Below are positions 23,431 through 30,983 of a stretch of 34,649 nt of DNA, piece by piece. The notes below the pieces were generated by a model. It saw only the letters and a list, made by a program, of their open reading frames with translations, did no database searches and was not told the origin of the DNA. The position numbers were made by a program, and so were the translations under genes. This DNA is from Rheinheimera sp. (GTDB lineage: Bacteria; Pseudomonadota; Gammaproteobacteria; Enterobacterales; Alteromonadaceae): positions 608 through 35,256 of the forward strand of contig DMYW01000061.1 of NCBI GenBank assembly GCA_003482455.1. The letters are read 5' to 3'. Position 1 is the first letter of the stretch. Each line of letters begins with the position of its first letter.

Positions 23431-25026
23431 GTGTTAGAAGAAAGTCTTATCGCTGATTTAGTCACCGATCTGCCCGCAGCGATCCGCTATGAACGCTTGG
23501 TTGTCACTTTACAGAGCCACTTTGGCTGCCAAGCCGTCGCATTGTTGAAGTTAGAACAAACTCAACTGCGTCCTGTGGCTGCGATTGGCTTGGAACGCGA
23601 AGTACTAGGCCGACGTTTTTTAATTGAACAACACCCACGGTTACAGGCTATATTACAGAGCCGGCAGGTGGTCCATTTTGCGCCGGATAGCGACTTCCCG
23701 GATCCTTATGATGGATTGGTTGCTGGCATGGTGGGCACACCTTTACCTGTGCATGACTGCATGGGGATCGCCTTGTATACAGAAGGGCAATGTTGGGGCG
23801 TGTTAACTCTAGATGCGTTGCAAGCAGGCACATTTAGCCGCCTTACAGTGCTTGAACTACAACGGTTTAGCTTAGTCGTCGAAGCTATGTTACGCGTGGG
23901 CACTTTAGAGACGCAGTTACGACAAGCACGCCTTGCCGCCTCCATGCCAGACGGAGATGCCCCGTTGCGGTATGGAAACGAATTGATTGGTCAATCGCCT
24001 GTGTTGACGCAAGTGCTTACCGAACTAAGTGTGGTTGCGACCACCGAACTACCGGTGTTATTACTCGGCGAAACTGGGGTGGGCAAAGAGCTATTTGCAA
24101 AACGTCTACATCAGCAATCCCTGCGTGCCAAACAACCGATGATTTATGTCAATTGCGCCGCGCTGCCTGAGACGTTGGCAGAAAGCGAATTATTTGGCCA
24201 TCGTCGAGGCGCGTTTTCGGGCGCCATGCAGGACCGCAGCGGTAAATTTGAACAAGCCGATGGGGGAACGTTATTCCTCGATGAGATTGGCGAGTTGCCG
24301 CTGTCGGTGCAAGCTAAATTATTGCGAGTTTTGCAAAACGGTGAGATCCAGCGTCTAGGTTCAGACAGCTATCGACAAGTCAATGTTCGCGTTGTTGCCG
24401 CGACTAACCGCGATTTGGAGCACGAAGTGCGACTGGGGCATTTTCGCAGTGATCTCTATCACCGCTTGTCAGTGTATCCGCTGCGGATCCCGCCACTTCG
24501 GCAACGTACAGGTGATATTTCACTGTTGGCAGGTCATTTCTTAGAGCTAAATCGTAGTCGGTTAGGGGCGCGCGCCTTGCGTTTATCGGTCGATGCTCAG
24601 TGGTCGTTAGAGCACTATTCGTGGCCTGGGAATGTACGCGAGCTTGAACACACCATCAGTCGTGCGGCATTAAAAGCCTTGTCGCAAGGCGCTGGCCGTC
24701 ACGACATTTTATCAATCACTGCGGGGATGCTTGGTTTAGAGACCGATCTGGCGTCCAATGCCGCTTATCGTTCAGATGGTATGCCTTCAACAAGGCAAGG
24801 TCCAACGGTAAAAACTTCGACTGGACCTGATACAGCGTGGCCCGACGCAGCTGGGCTGCCTTTAAAAATCGCCGTTGACCAATTTCAGCGTCAATTGATT
24901 GAGCAAGCGCTTCGTCACGCAGATGAGAATTGGGCACAGGCAGCGCGCCTGCTTGATCTAGATGCTAGTAATCTGCATAAGCTGGCAGGTCGTCTGGGAT
25001 TAAAAGAGTCACGACGTGTCCGCTAA
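23431..25026 (+). CDS. norR: NO-responsive sigma-54 activator NorR
   Basis: NorR senses NO at a mononuclear iron in its GAF domain and activates sigma-54 promoters. The N-terminal GAF region keeps residues linked to iron/NO sensing in E. coli NorR: LGRRF, DPYDG, VHDCMG and TLDAL. The AAA+ domain has Walker A GETGVGKE, Walker B GGTLFLDEIGEL and the sigma-54 contact loop GAFSGA (Ser in place of the usual Thr of GAFTGA). A Fis-type helix-turn-helix (AARLLDLDASNLHKLAGRL) ends the protein. The start is unsure: GTG 23431 (531 aa, AAGG upstream) fits the family better than TTG 23395. No norVW genes are present; the adjacent divergent ytfE is the likely target. Confidence 0.92.
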   Translation: MLEESLIADLVTDLPAAIRYERLVVTLQSHFGCQAVALLKLEQTQLRPVAAIGLEREVLGRRFLIEQHPRLQAILQSRQVVHFAPDSDFPDPYDGLVAGMVGTPLPVHDCMGIALYTEGQCWGVLTLDALQAGTFSRLTVLELQRFSLVVEAMLRVGTLETQLRQARLAASMPDGDAPLRYGNELIGQSPVLTQVLTELSVVATTELPVLLLGETGVGKELFAKRLHQQSLRAKQPMIYVNCAALPETLAESELFGHRRGAFSGAMQDRSGKFEQADGGTLFLDEIGELPLSVQAKLLRVLQNGEIQRLGSDSYRQVNVRVVAATNRDLEHEVRLGHFRSDLYHRLSVYPLRIPPLRQRTGDISLLAGHFLELNRSRLGARALRLSVDAQWSLEHYSWPGNVRELEHTISRAALKALSQGAGRHDILSITAGMLGLETDLASNAAYRSDGMPSTRQGPTVKTSTGPDTAWPDAAGLPLKIAVDQFQRQLIEQALRHADENWAQAARLLDLDASNLHKLAGRLGLKESRRVR

Positions 25027-25167
25027 GGCATGTCGCGACGTTGTGCACGTTTGGTTCTCGTGTGGATGGCGTTAGATGTAAACCATCCATTACCAGCTCG
25101 TTGCGGCCAAAAACATTACGTGAATTAGGCATAGGCGCAATTGCTCAATTTTGACCAAGGAGTTCCA

Positions 25168-25938
25168 ATGAAAACCCTGGAGAGTTTGCAACAAACACGG
25201 CGCTATAGCCGGCAGATTATGTTGCCTGCCATTGATCTTGCAGGCCAAGAACGACTGCTAAATAGCCGAGTATTGCTTGTCGGTATGGGCGGTCTGGGAT
25301 GCGCGGCGGCCCCATATTTGGCGAGCGCAGGGGTTGGTGAATTAACTTTGGTCGACGGGGACACTATAGATTTAAGCAATCTACAGCGACAGATCCTATT
25401 TACCGAGGCCGATTTAGGCCAGCATAAAGCGAGTATTGCCGCAAAACGATTACAAGCACTAAATCCGGACATAGCTATTAAAGCGATCCCTAACTTTGCC
25501 GATTTAGCGCAGCTACAGGAGTTAGTTCAACAGCACGATGTGGTGCTTGATTGCACGGACAATCTTGCAACGCGTCTTGCCATTAACGATGCCTGTGTTC
25601 AAGCAAAAGTACCTTTGGTATCTGGTGCCGCTATCCGCTTTGAAGGTCAATTGTGTGCATTTTCGAACAAGCAGGCGGGGCCTTGTTATCGCTGTGTCAG
25701 CCAGCTCTTTGGTGAACAGCAATTAAGTTGCTTGGAAGCCGGCATCTTTGCACCTGTCGTCGGTGTGGTTGGGGCGGCTCAAGCGTGCCTCGCTTTGCAG
25801 ATCCTTGGCGAGTTCGGCGCTATTCCCTGGCATCAACTGCAGTTATTTGACGGTTTTCGCTTTGAATGGCAACGAGTTGCCATTGCGGCACATGCAGGCT
25901 GTTGTTGCCAACAGCATGCCACACCAACAAAAGACTAA
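25168..25938 (+). CDS. moeB: Molybdopterin-synthase adenylyltransferase MoeB
   Basis: MoeB activates the MoaD C-terminus with ATP. The 256-aa protein shows RYSRQIMLP near the start, the nucleotide-binding LVGMGGLGCAAAPYLASAGVG (about 34-54), DLSNLQRQILF with the catalytic Arg, DCTDN with the key Asp, and the first zinc pair CYRC. The second zinc pair, normally C-x2-C near the C-terminus, is here a CCCQQH cluster, so the metal ligands may differ. Start ATG 25168 follows AAGGAG at good spacing; an upstream frame from 25141 includes that site. It stands apart from the moa operon, 141 bases after norR. A dyad TGGATGG/CCATCCA lies in that gap near 25062. Confidence 0.93.
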   Translation: MKTLESLQQTRRYSRQIMLPAIDLAGQERLLNSRVLLVGMGGLGCAAAPYLASAGVGELTLVDGDTIDLSNLQRQILFTEADLGQHKASIAAKRLQALNPDIAIKAIPNFADLAQLQELVQQHDVVLDCTDNLATRLAINDACVQAKVPLVSGAAIRFEGQLCAFSNKQAGPCYRCVSQLFGEQQLSCLEAGIFAPVVGVVGAAQACLALQILGEFGAIPWHQLQLFDGFRFEWQRVAIAAHAGCCCQQHATPTKD

Positions 25939-25988
25939 GCCTCGACAAGGCACTCCGACCACTTGACTGACTACCACGTTAATTGGGA

Positions 25989-26435
25989 TTAATGCAAAAA
26001 CTCCGCTGCGTCTAACGGGGGCGACACCTGGGACAATAAATCACATTGGATATGCTGCAAAAGCTGATATGCATCGCTGAGTGACGTGTCTGAGTGAGCT
26101 CGTTTTGTAAATCCATGCGCCGTCACTTCGATGTGCCATGTTGGCACGACGTCAACTTGATGCAAACATTGACGCACACAACCAAGGCTGCAGCCATCAA
26201 TGGCCAGAATTGCACGTCCTGTTTGCATCGCTCGCTGAGCCGTTCTCACCATGGATTTGACCTGTCCACCAATGCCTGCGATACAAGACATTTCGGCATG
26301 GCCTTCGCGGTCTAACACAACGGCCAGATCATTAGCCAGTTGTGCCACATTCGAGCAACCACTGCAGGCATACACCAGCGGTTTTTCAAGCTGTGGTGGC
26401 GTGTCATCATCGTTAAACAGATCAGGTTGGTTCAT
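25989..26435 (-). CDS. DGC-domain putative zinc-binding protein
   Basis: The 148-aa protein matches the DGC family (named for an Asp-Gly-Cys motif): YACSGCSNVAQLANDLAVVL (22-41), EMSCIAGIGG (48-57) and IDGCSLGCVRQCL (79-91). Six Cys (24, 27, 51, 82, 86, 90) could bind zinc or another metal. Members often sit near anaerobic or metal-reductase genes, but no biochemical role is established. The gene is alone, convergent with moeB and 50 bases from it. Its upstream region carries an exact FNR box (26511-26524) and a NarL-type dyad (26539-26554), the best regulatory pair in the window, so it is likely part of the nitrate-respiration response. Confidence 0.85.
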   Translation of the reverse strand: MNQPDLFNDDDTPPQLEKPLVYACSGCSNVAQLANDLAVVLDREGHAEMSCIAGIGGQVKSMVRTAQRAMQTGRAILAIDGCSLGCVRQCLHQVDVVPTWHIEVTAHGFTKRAHSDTSLSDAYQLLQHIQCDLLSQVSPPLDAAEFLH

Positions 26436-26510
26436 AGTTAACTCCGTCGTTTGGACTCATGCTGTCTGCACATGTGCCATCCAGTGTGGACAGCGTGTTG
26501 AGGCAACAAC

Positions 26511-26524
26511 TTGATGCAAATCAA
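26511..26524 (-). promoter_or_regulatory. Exact FNR box upstream of the DGC gene
   Basis: TTGATGCAAATCAA matches TTGAT-N4-ATCAA at all ten positions. Its centre is 82 bases from the DGC start codon. The -10 at the class II position (CACACT on the minus strand) is a poor match. Confidence 0.85.
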
Positions 26525-26538
26525 GTCTCAGCCGCCAG

Positions 26539-26554
26539 TACCCATTCGGGAGTA
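26539..26554. promoter_or_regulatory. NarL/NarP-type 7-2-7 dyad upstream of the DGC gene
   Basis: TACCCATTCGGGAGTA: the left heptamer TACCCAT is a full match, the right (TACTCCC on the other strand) misses the final T. Its centre is 29 bases upstream of the FNR box centre. Confidence 0.68.
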
Positions 26555-26571
26555 GCTATCCATTAACAACT

Positions 26572-26605
26572 AAAACTCACCGAGATTCGCAAATAACTTG
26601 GTGAG
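26572..26605 (-). terminator. Rho-independent terminator after nnrS
   Basis: A 9-bp stem (CTCACCGAG at 26576-26584 with CTTGGTGAG at 26597-26605, one G-U pair) with a 12-base loop is followed on the minus strand by TTTT. It lies 41 bases after the end of nnrS. Confidence 0.75.
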
Positions 26606-26645
26606 CCGTTGAAGGTAGCAAGTTTCAGATGTTCGATGCGAATTT

Positions 26646-27848
26646 TCACCCCGGATGGCCATCAACTCGGGGAGAGGTTAAGATCCGGAAATAGATGGCC
26701 ACAAAACAGCCAAAGCCCAGACACCACAAGCACGCAGCCAGTAAAACGGCGTCGACATACAGTTCTGGTTTTATCAGCGGTACCGCGACGCGACAAACCG
26801 CAGCCATAATCACCGCCATAAACGCCGCACTCATCATTGGATGCGTTACCAGCATGCGACCTGTGTGTCCCAGTGAGACGCGCGCCATCATGGCTAAGAT
26901 CATGCCCCCCATGCCACCCACAGTGAGGGTATGTAAGGCCAGACTGTGGCTGACAGCCAATCCTTGATAGCGAGCAGCAAACAAGGCGAAGCCCAGCGGA
27001 ATACACCAATAGGCCACATGTAATGACCACAATAAAGGCGTGCGCCAGGTTAGCCAAATTTTTAGACGAGCTACCCGAAGAGCCGTTAACATGCTTGCAA
27101 GGCTAAACAACACACTCATCGCCAGCGCAGGCATAAATACTTGCAGGTGGAAAAAATGGCAGAAAAATACCAGCCACAAAGTCGCCAGGCTGCTTCGGTC
27201 TAACCAAAGCCACGGTTCTACTTTCGCTGTACGCGTGCCATTGGCGGTGAACATCGGCAGCACACGTCCGCCTACAATCGCCATCACCATCACAACTAAA
27301 AATACTGCGCTGGTGCTACCGTGACTCACCAACGCTTGGTCATTTAGAAAGTAGCCAAGCCACATGACACCGTTGCAGATCGTCAACACCACCAACAACG
27401 GAACAAAAAACAAATTGCGATGTTGTTGTGCCGCAATGATGGGTTTGGCTAACAGATACGCAGCAATTGGCAAAAAAGCTAAGTCAATGATGCTCACCAA
27501 CAGCCATGGCAGTGGCACAGGCAACAGCATTAGCACTCGAGCCACCAGCCACACCAACACTAATAACAAAAGCGGCTTGCCGTGTGGAGCGCGTAGGCCC
27601 GTCCAATTCTGCATCGCGGTCAACAAAAAACCAGCGATGACGGCGCAACCAAAGCCAAAAATCATTTCATGACTGTGCCAAAAGACCACGGGTAGTGCTG
27701 GATGCCAGATGCTAGTGCCCGTCAACAACCACGCCCATAAGGCCATAGCCAAGACAGCAAAGCCTGCCGAGAGCAAAAACAATGGTCGAAAGGCCAATCG
27801 CAATAACACAGGAATTTTCTGTTCGGTAGCCAAGTCAGTAATTTGCAT
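26646..27848 (-). CDS. nnrS: NnrS family haem-copper membrane protein
   Basis: NnrS proteins are polytopic membrane haem-copper proteins that protect cells from NO and nitrosative stress. The 400-aa protein is strongly hydrophobic with about twelve predicted helices. It begins with the family pattern LLRLAFRPLFLLSAGFAVLA and carries VFWHSHEMIFGFG, whose His residues are characteristic, as well as the later LHTLTVGGMGGMILAMMARVSLGHTGR. Its ATG overlaps the stop of the preceding transporter gene (TAATG), so they are coupled. The pairing with a nitrate/nitrite transporter fits a unit handling nitrite-derived NO. Confidence 0.93.
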   Translation of the reverse strand: MQITDLATEQKIPVLLRLAFRPLFLLSAGFAVLAMALWAWLLTGTSIWHPALPVVFWHSHEMIFGFGCAVIAGFLLTAMQNWTGLRAPHGKPLLLLVLVWLVARVLMLLPVPLPWLLVSIIDLAFLPIAAYLLAKPIIAAQQHRNLFFVPLLVVLTICNGVMWLGYFLNDQALVSHGSTSAVFLVVMVMAIVGGRVLPMFTANGTRTAKVEPWLWLDRSSLATLWLVFFCHFFHLQVFMPALAMSVLFSLASMLTALRVARLKIWLTWRTPLLWSLHVAYWCIPLGFALFAARYQGLAVSHSLALHTLTVGGMGGMILAMMARVSLGHTGRMLVTHPMMSAAFMAVIMAAVCRVAVPLIKPELYVDAVLLAACLWCLGFGCFVAIYFRILTSPRVDGHPG

Positions 27849-29194
27849 TAGTCATCTTCCAATAAAAAGTTGTCGGCACGGGCACGGGCTAACTCCCGTT
27901 GAAACTGTTCACGCCGATTGGCCCAAAACATCAACATCATGCAGATGGCCGTTACGCCATACAGCAACATAAAGCAGGCGCTGTAGATACCAGCAAGGTC
28001 TTGCGCAAGTCCAAACAAAATAGGCAGGGTAAAACCACCAAGCGCGCCAGCTGCAGAAACAAAGCCAGATGCCACGGCAAATTGCTGCGGATAGTAGTGG
28101 TACAACAGACTGTAGACGCTAGCTCGACCAAGCCCTTGAGCGATCCCAATCACAAAGATCAACAGGGTAAATAGCCATAATCCAATTTCAACATGCAAAC
28201 TCACTTGCTGGTGGATCCCTGAAATGACCAGATCGGACGGGGGGTAACTTAAAAAAAACAAGCAGATCAAACACAACCACAACACACTCCAATTGACGGT
28301 GCGACTACCAACTCGAGCAGACAACCAGCCGCCTAAACTTCGCACTAAACTTGAGGTCGTGACAAAAAACAAGGTAAACGCGAATGCTTGGTCTGACGGA
28401 AGCTTATACGCCGTCATGTAATAGTGGGGTAACCACAACATCAGAGCTAAAAAGCAGCCGAACACGAAGTAATAATATAAGGCAAAGCGCCACAATCTCG
28501 ATTCTCGCCAAATCTGCCGCGAAACCTGTTCGCCATCCACCTGGGCTATCGTTACATCGGCTTGATCACGCGTGGGCTTTGACTGCGCATCAGAGAGCAT
28601 GGTTTGTGAAAACGTAGCCGGTGGCGGAGGCTCTGGCAGGAACCACCAAAACACCGCTGCAACCAACACGTTTATTCCGCTTAACCATTGGAAAATGGTC
28701 GTGAGCGACCAGTGTTCAGCGTACGAGAACAACAACAAGGATGCGATGGCGCCAGCGTTCCCAGTGCCGAAAATACCTAAGGCTATACCGCGTTGCGACT
28801 CTGCTACTGGGACTATCGCCAGAATACTGCCCAAGGTAAAAGAGACTCCCGCGATACCTAGCCAAAGACCAAGCAGTAGATAGTCGCTGTAGCTTTGTGC
28901 ATATGCCAAAAACCAAAGAGGAGGGCTCTGAAACAGGATCGCAAACAACCAGACCTGTTTTGCCCCAAAGCGCTGAGCCAGCAGCCCTGCCGGCAAGCGA
29001 AGCAGCGCTCCGGATAACATAGGACTTGCGAGCAATATGCCAAGTTCGGTGGCACTCAACTGCCATTGTGCTTGCCAATTTACCCCTGCAAACGCATAGA
29101 GAGTCCAGATAGCAAAACACCAACCAAACACCAAGGTGCTTAGCCAGAGTGTGCGGCTATAGAGAGGTTGTGGATCTAGTGCGGGCGCCGTCAT
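27848..29194 (-). CDS. Nitrate/nitrite porter family transporter (NarK-like)
   Basis: A 448-aa major-facilitator protein with about twelve helices. The N-terminal half has SGALLRLPAGLLAQRFGAKQ, with the conserved Arg in the position of NarK R89, and IFGTGNAGAIASLLLF. The C-terminal half has SLVRSLGGWLSARVGSR, with the second Arg, and SAAGALGGFTLPILFG. These fit the nitrate/nitrite porter family, closer to the proton-symport (NarK1) type than to antiporters, though the type cannot be fixed by eye. A central cytoplasmic loop (about 195-235) is polar. The gene is co-transcribed with nnrS and divergent from the NrtP-type transporter at 29490. Confidence 0.85.
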   Translation of the reverse strand: MTAPALDPQPLYSRTLWLSTLVFGWCFAIWTLYAFAGVNWQAQWQLSATELGILLASPMLSGALLRLPAGLLAQRFGAKQVWLFAILFQSPPLWFLAYAQSYSDYLLLGLWLGIAGVSFTLGSILAIVPVAESQRGIALGIFGTGNAGAIASLLLFSYAEHWSLTTIFQWLSGINVLVAAVFWWFLPEPPPPATFSQTMLSDAQSKPTRDQADVTIAQVDGEQVSRQIWRESRLWRFALYYYFVFGCFLALMLWLPHYYMTAYKLPSDQAFAFTLFFVTTSSLVRSLGGWLSARVGSRTVNWSVLWLCLICLFFLSYPPSDLVISGIHQQVSLHVEIGLWLFTLLIFVIGIAQGLGRASVYSLLYHYYPQQFAVASGFVSAAGALGGFTLPILFGLAQDLAGIYSACFMLLYGVTAICMMLMFWANRREQFQRELARARADNFLLEDD

Positions 29195-29251
29195 GTCGTG
29201 CTCCTTTTTCCGTCATGCTAGCGAAAAAGCCCTAACTTCACAGTGGTAGTA

Positions 29252-29265
29252 AAGGAGTACTCCTT
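29252..29265. repeat. Perfect 14-base palindrome with overlapping NarL heptamers
   Basis: AAGGAGTACTCCTT is its own reverse complement. Each strand carries TACTCCT, which fits TACYNMT, but arranged back to back and overlapping, not in the 7-2-7 layout. It lies 58 bases from the start of the leftward transporter, so it could be an operator for that promoter. Confidence 0.6.
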
Positions 29266-29299
29266 ACGCGTTGAGCTGCTTACGCCTTCACACTTTAAC

Positions 29300-29315
29300 T
29301 ACCTCGATAGTGGTA
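29300..29315. promoter_or_regulatory. NarL/NarP-type 7-2-7 dyad 1 between the transporter operons
   Basis: TACCTCGATAGTGGTA: right arm TACCACT fits TACYNMT; left arm TACCTCG misses the final T. It lies about 107 bases from the leftward transporter start. Confidence 0.65.
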
Positions 29316-29355
29316 TCAGTCGGCTATCGGCGCGGCTTGCAGATGAATGGCGCCC

Positions 29356-29371
29356 TACTCACAGAGGGGTA
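29356..29371. promoter_or_regulatory. NarL/NarP-type 7-2-7 dyad 2 between the transporter operons
   Basis: TACTCACAGAGGGGTA: right arm TACCCCT is a full match, left arm TACTCAC misses the final T. Its centre is 53 bases upstream of the FNR-like box, almost the same spacing as in the narG promoter (54). Confidence 0.68.
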
Positions 29372-29409
29372 TATGCTATATATTTCAATAACATAGAAAG
29401 TTTGGGAAC

Positions 29410-29423
29410 TTGACCCGCATCAA
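29410..29423 (+). promoter_or_regulatory. FNR-like box upstream of the NrtP-type transporter operon
   Basis: TTGACCCGCATCAA matches TTGAT-N4-ATCAA at 9 of 10. Centred at 29416.5, it predicts a start near 29458 with the -10 at 29446-29451. Confidence 0.75.
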
Positions 29424-29445
29424 ACAATTCGTGGCATTGTCCTCC

Positions 29446-29451
29446 TATGCT
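29446..29451 (+). promoter_or_regulatory. Candidate -10 hexamer of the NrtP-type operon
   Basis: TATGCT, four of six matches to TATAAT, exactly at the class II position set by the FNR-like box. The predicted leader is about 32 bases. Confidence 0.55.
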
Positions 29452-29489
29452 TGCCCCAAATACGACATAGGGCACCAATGGAGGACATT

Positions 29490-30980
29490 ATGGCGACCCC
29501 AGCGAAAGGCGATATCGGCAGGGTTCAACTGCTTAATCTCGCAGATCCAAAAATAAAAACACTGCACTTTACCTGGTTTGCATTTTTCTTGACCTTTGTG
29601 ATGTGGTTTAACCACGCACCGTTGTTGTCAGAAATCAAACATGCACTGACCTTAACCGACGCTCAAATTAAAGCTTTATTAATTCTCAACGTTGCTTTGA
29701 CGATCCCGGCGCGGATTGTCGTGGGGATCTTGGTTGATAAATTTGGACCACGGATCATGTACTCGTTGCTGCTATTCATTTCGTCGATTTTCTGCCTTGG
29801 TTTTGCCTTCGCCCAAACCTTTGAAAGCTTGGCGCTATTTCGATTTTTGTTAGGCTTTGTAGGCGCTGGTTTTGTGATCGGTATTCGCTTGGTGAGTGAG
29901 TGGTTTCCTAGTCATCAAGTAGGTACTGCAGAGGGTATTTATGGCGGCTGGGGAAATTTTGGCTCGGCGGCCGCCGCTATGACGCTGCCAACCATTGCCT
30001 TATTGTTCGGTGGTGATGACGGTTGGCGTTATTCACTGGCCGCCGTAGGTATTTTTAGTATGGGCTATTCGCTGGTGTTTTATCGCTATGCCCGCAACAC
30101 CCCTAAAGGCTCGGTGTATTTCAAACCAAAAAAATCGGGCGCCATGGAAGTCACCAGTTGGGGTGATCTGTGGCTATTAATTCTGATGAATATTCCTATG
30201 TATTTGGCGCTAGCGATGTTGGCGTGGAAGATGTCTCCTGCAGGTGTCAATCTATTTGCTACAGAATATATGCACGGCATTTGGATTGGCCTGGTCTTGC
30301 TGTTTGTATTACAAACGTCGCAAGTTTGGCGCGTGAATGTTGAACATTTACGTAAAGGGGTCCCTGAACATGAAAAGTACTCGTTTAAACAAGTTGCGAT
30401 TTTAGACGTCGCTTATTTCACAACATTTGGCTCCGAGCTGGCTGTTGTTTCGATGTTACCGCTGTTTTTCTTGGATACCTTTAGTAGCTTGACGCCTGTA
30501 ACTGCGGGCCTGTTAGCCTCCGGCTATGCATTTATGAATTTAGTCTCACGGCCGTTGGGCGGCTGGTTTTCCGATAAATTCGGTCGTCGTCAAAGCATGG
30601 TTCTCCTGATCGGTGGCCTTGCGGCTGGCTATTTGTCGATGGGGTTAATTGACAGCAGTTGGTCTATCGCATTAGCCGTGATTTTATGTATGGCTTGCAG
30701 TTTCTTTGTCCAAGGCGGCGAAGGAGCCGTGTTTGCAATTGTCCCACTGATCAAACGTCGAATGACTGGGCAGATCGCCGGCATGGCGGGCGCCTATGGT
30801 AACGTTGGAGCGGTGGTTTATCTCACCATCTTAAGTTACGTTGATTACCACACATTCTTCTTTGTCATTGGTGGCACCGCACTTATCGGCCTAGTTTCAG
30901 TGATGTTCCTTGAAGAACCCAAAGGTCACATGACAGAGGTCGATGAACATGGCAACGTCCATCATATTCATGTGAGCTAG
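29490..30980 (+). CDS. NrtP/NasA-type nitrate/nitrite porter
   Basis: A 496-aa major-facilitator protein of the nitrate/nitrite porter family, closest in style to the NrtP/NasA/NarK symporters. It shows LTIPARIVVGILVDKFGPR with the first substrate-type Arg, GTAEGIYGGWGNFGSAAAAM (nitrate signature 1), NLVSRPLGGWFSDKFGRR with the second Arg, and GMAGAYGNVGAVVYLT (signature 2). The loop between helices 6 and 7 is long. The start ATG 29490 follows GGAGGA at proper spacing; an upstream frame to 29451 covers that site. FNR- and NarL-type sites upstream suggest use in anaerobic respiration. It is the first of four closely packed genes. Confidence 0.92.
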   Translation: MATPAKGDIGRVQLLNLADPKIKTLHFTWFAFFLTFVMWFNHAPLLSEIKHALTLTDAQIKALLILNVALTIPARIVVGILVDKFGPRIMYSLLLFISSIFCLGFAFAQTFESLALFRFLLGFVGAGFVIGIRLVSEWFPSHQVGTAEGIYGGWGNFGSAAAAMTLPTIALLFGGDDGWRYSLAAVGIFSMGYSLVFYRYARNTPKGSVYFKPKKSGAMEVTSWGDLWLLILMNIPMYLALAMLAWKMSPAGVNLFATEYMHGIWIGLVLLFVLQTSQVWRVNVEHLRKGVPEHEKYSFKQVAILDVAYFTTFGSELAVVSMLPLFFLDTFSSLTPVTAGLLASGYAFMNLVSRPLGGWFSDKFGRRQSMVLLIGGLAAGYLSMGLIDSSWSIALAVILCMACSFFVQGGEGAVFAIVPLIKRRMTGQIAGMAGAYGNVGAVVYLTILSYVDYHTFFFVIGGTALIGLVSVMFLEEPKGHMTEVDEHGNVHHIHVS

Positions 30981-30983
30981 CAC

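Larger units (their letters stand above)
26436..26645. promoter_or_regulatory. DGC gene promoter region and nnrS terminator
   Basis: This 210-base gap holds the FNR box and NarL-type dyad for the leftward DGC gene and a terminator for the nnrS transcript arriving from the right. No ORF of note is seen, and the last 40 bases before nnrS show nothing. Confidence 0.7.
29195..29489. promoter_or_regulatory. Divergent control region of the two transporter operons
   Basis: This 295-base gap holds two NarL-type 7-2-7 dyads (29300-29315, 29356-29371), an FNR-like box (29410-29423) with a -10 hexamer (29446-29451) for the rightward operon, and a perfect 14-base palindrome AAGGAGTACTCCTT (29252-29265) containing overlapping TACTCCT heptamers on both strands. 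Confidence 0.8.

Noticed and set aside
25939..25988. TTAAT-TGGG-ATTAA as a bidirectional terminator between moeB and the DGC gene
   Set aside because: The stem is short and AT-only, with no T run.
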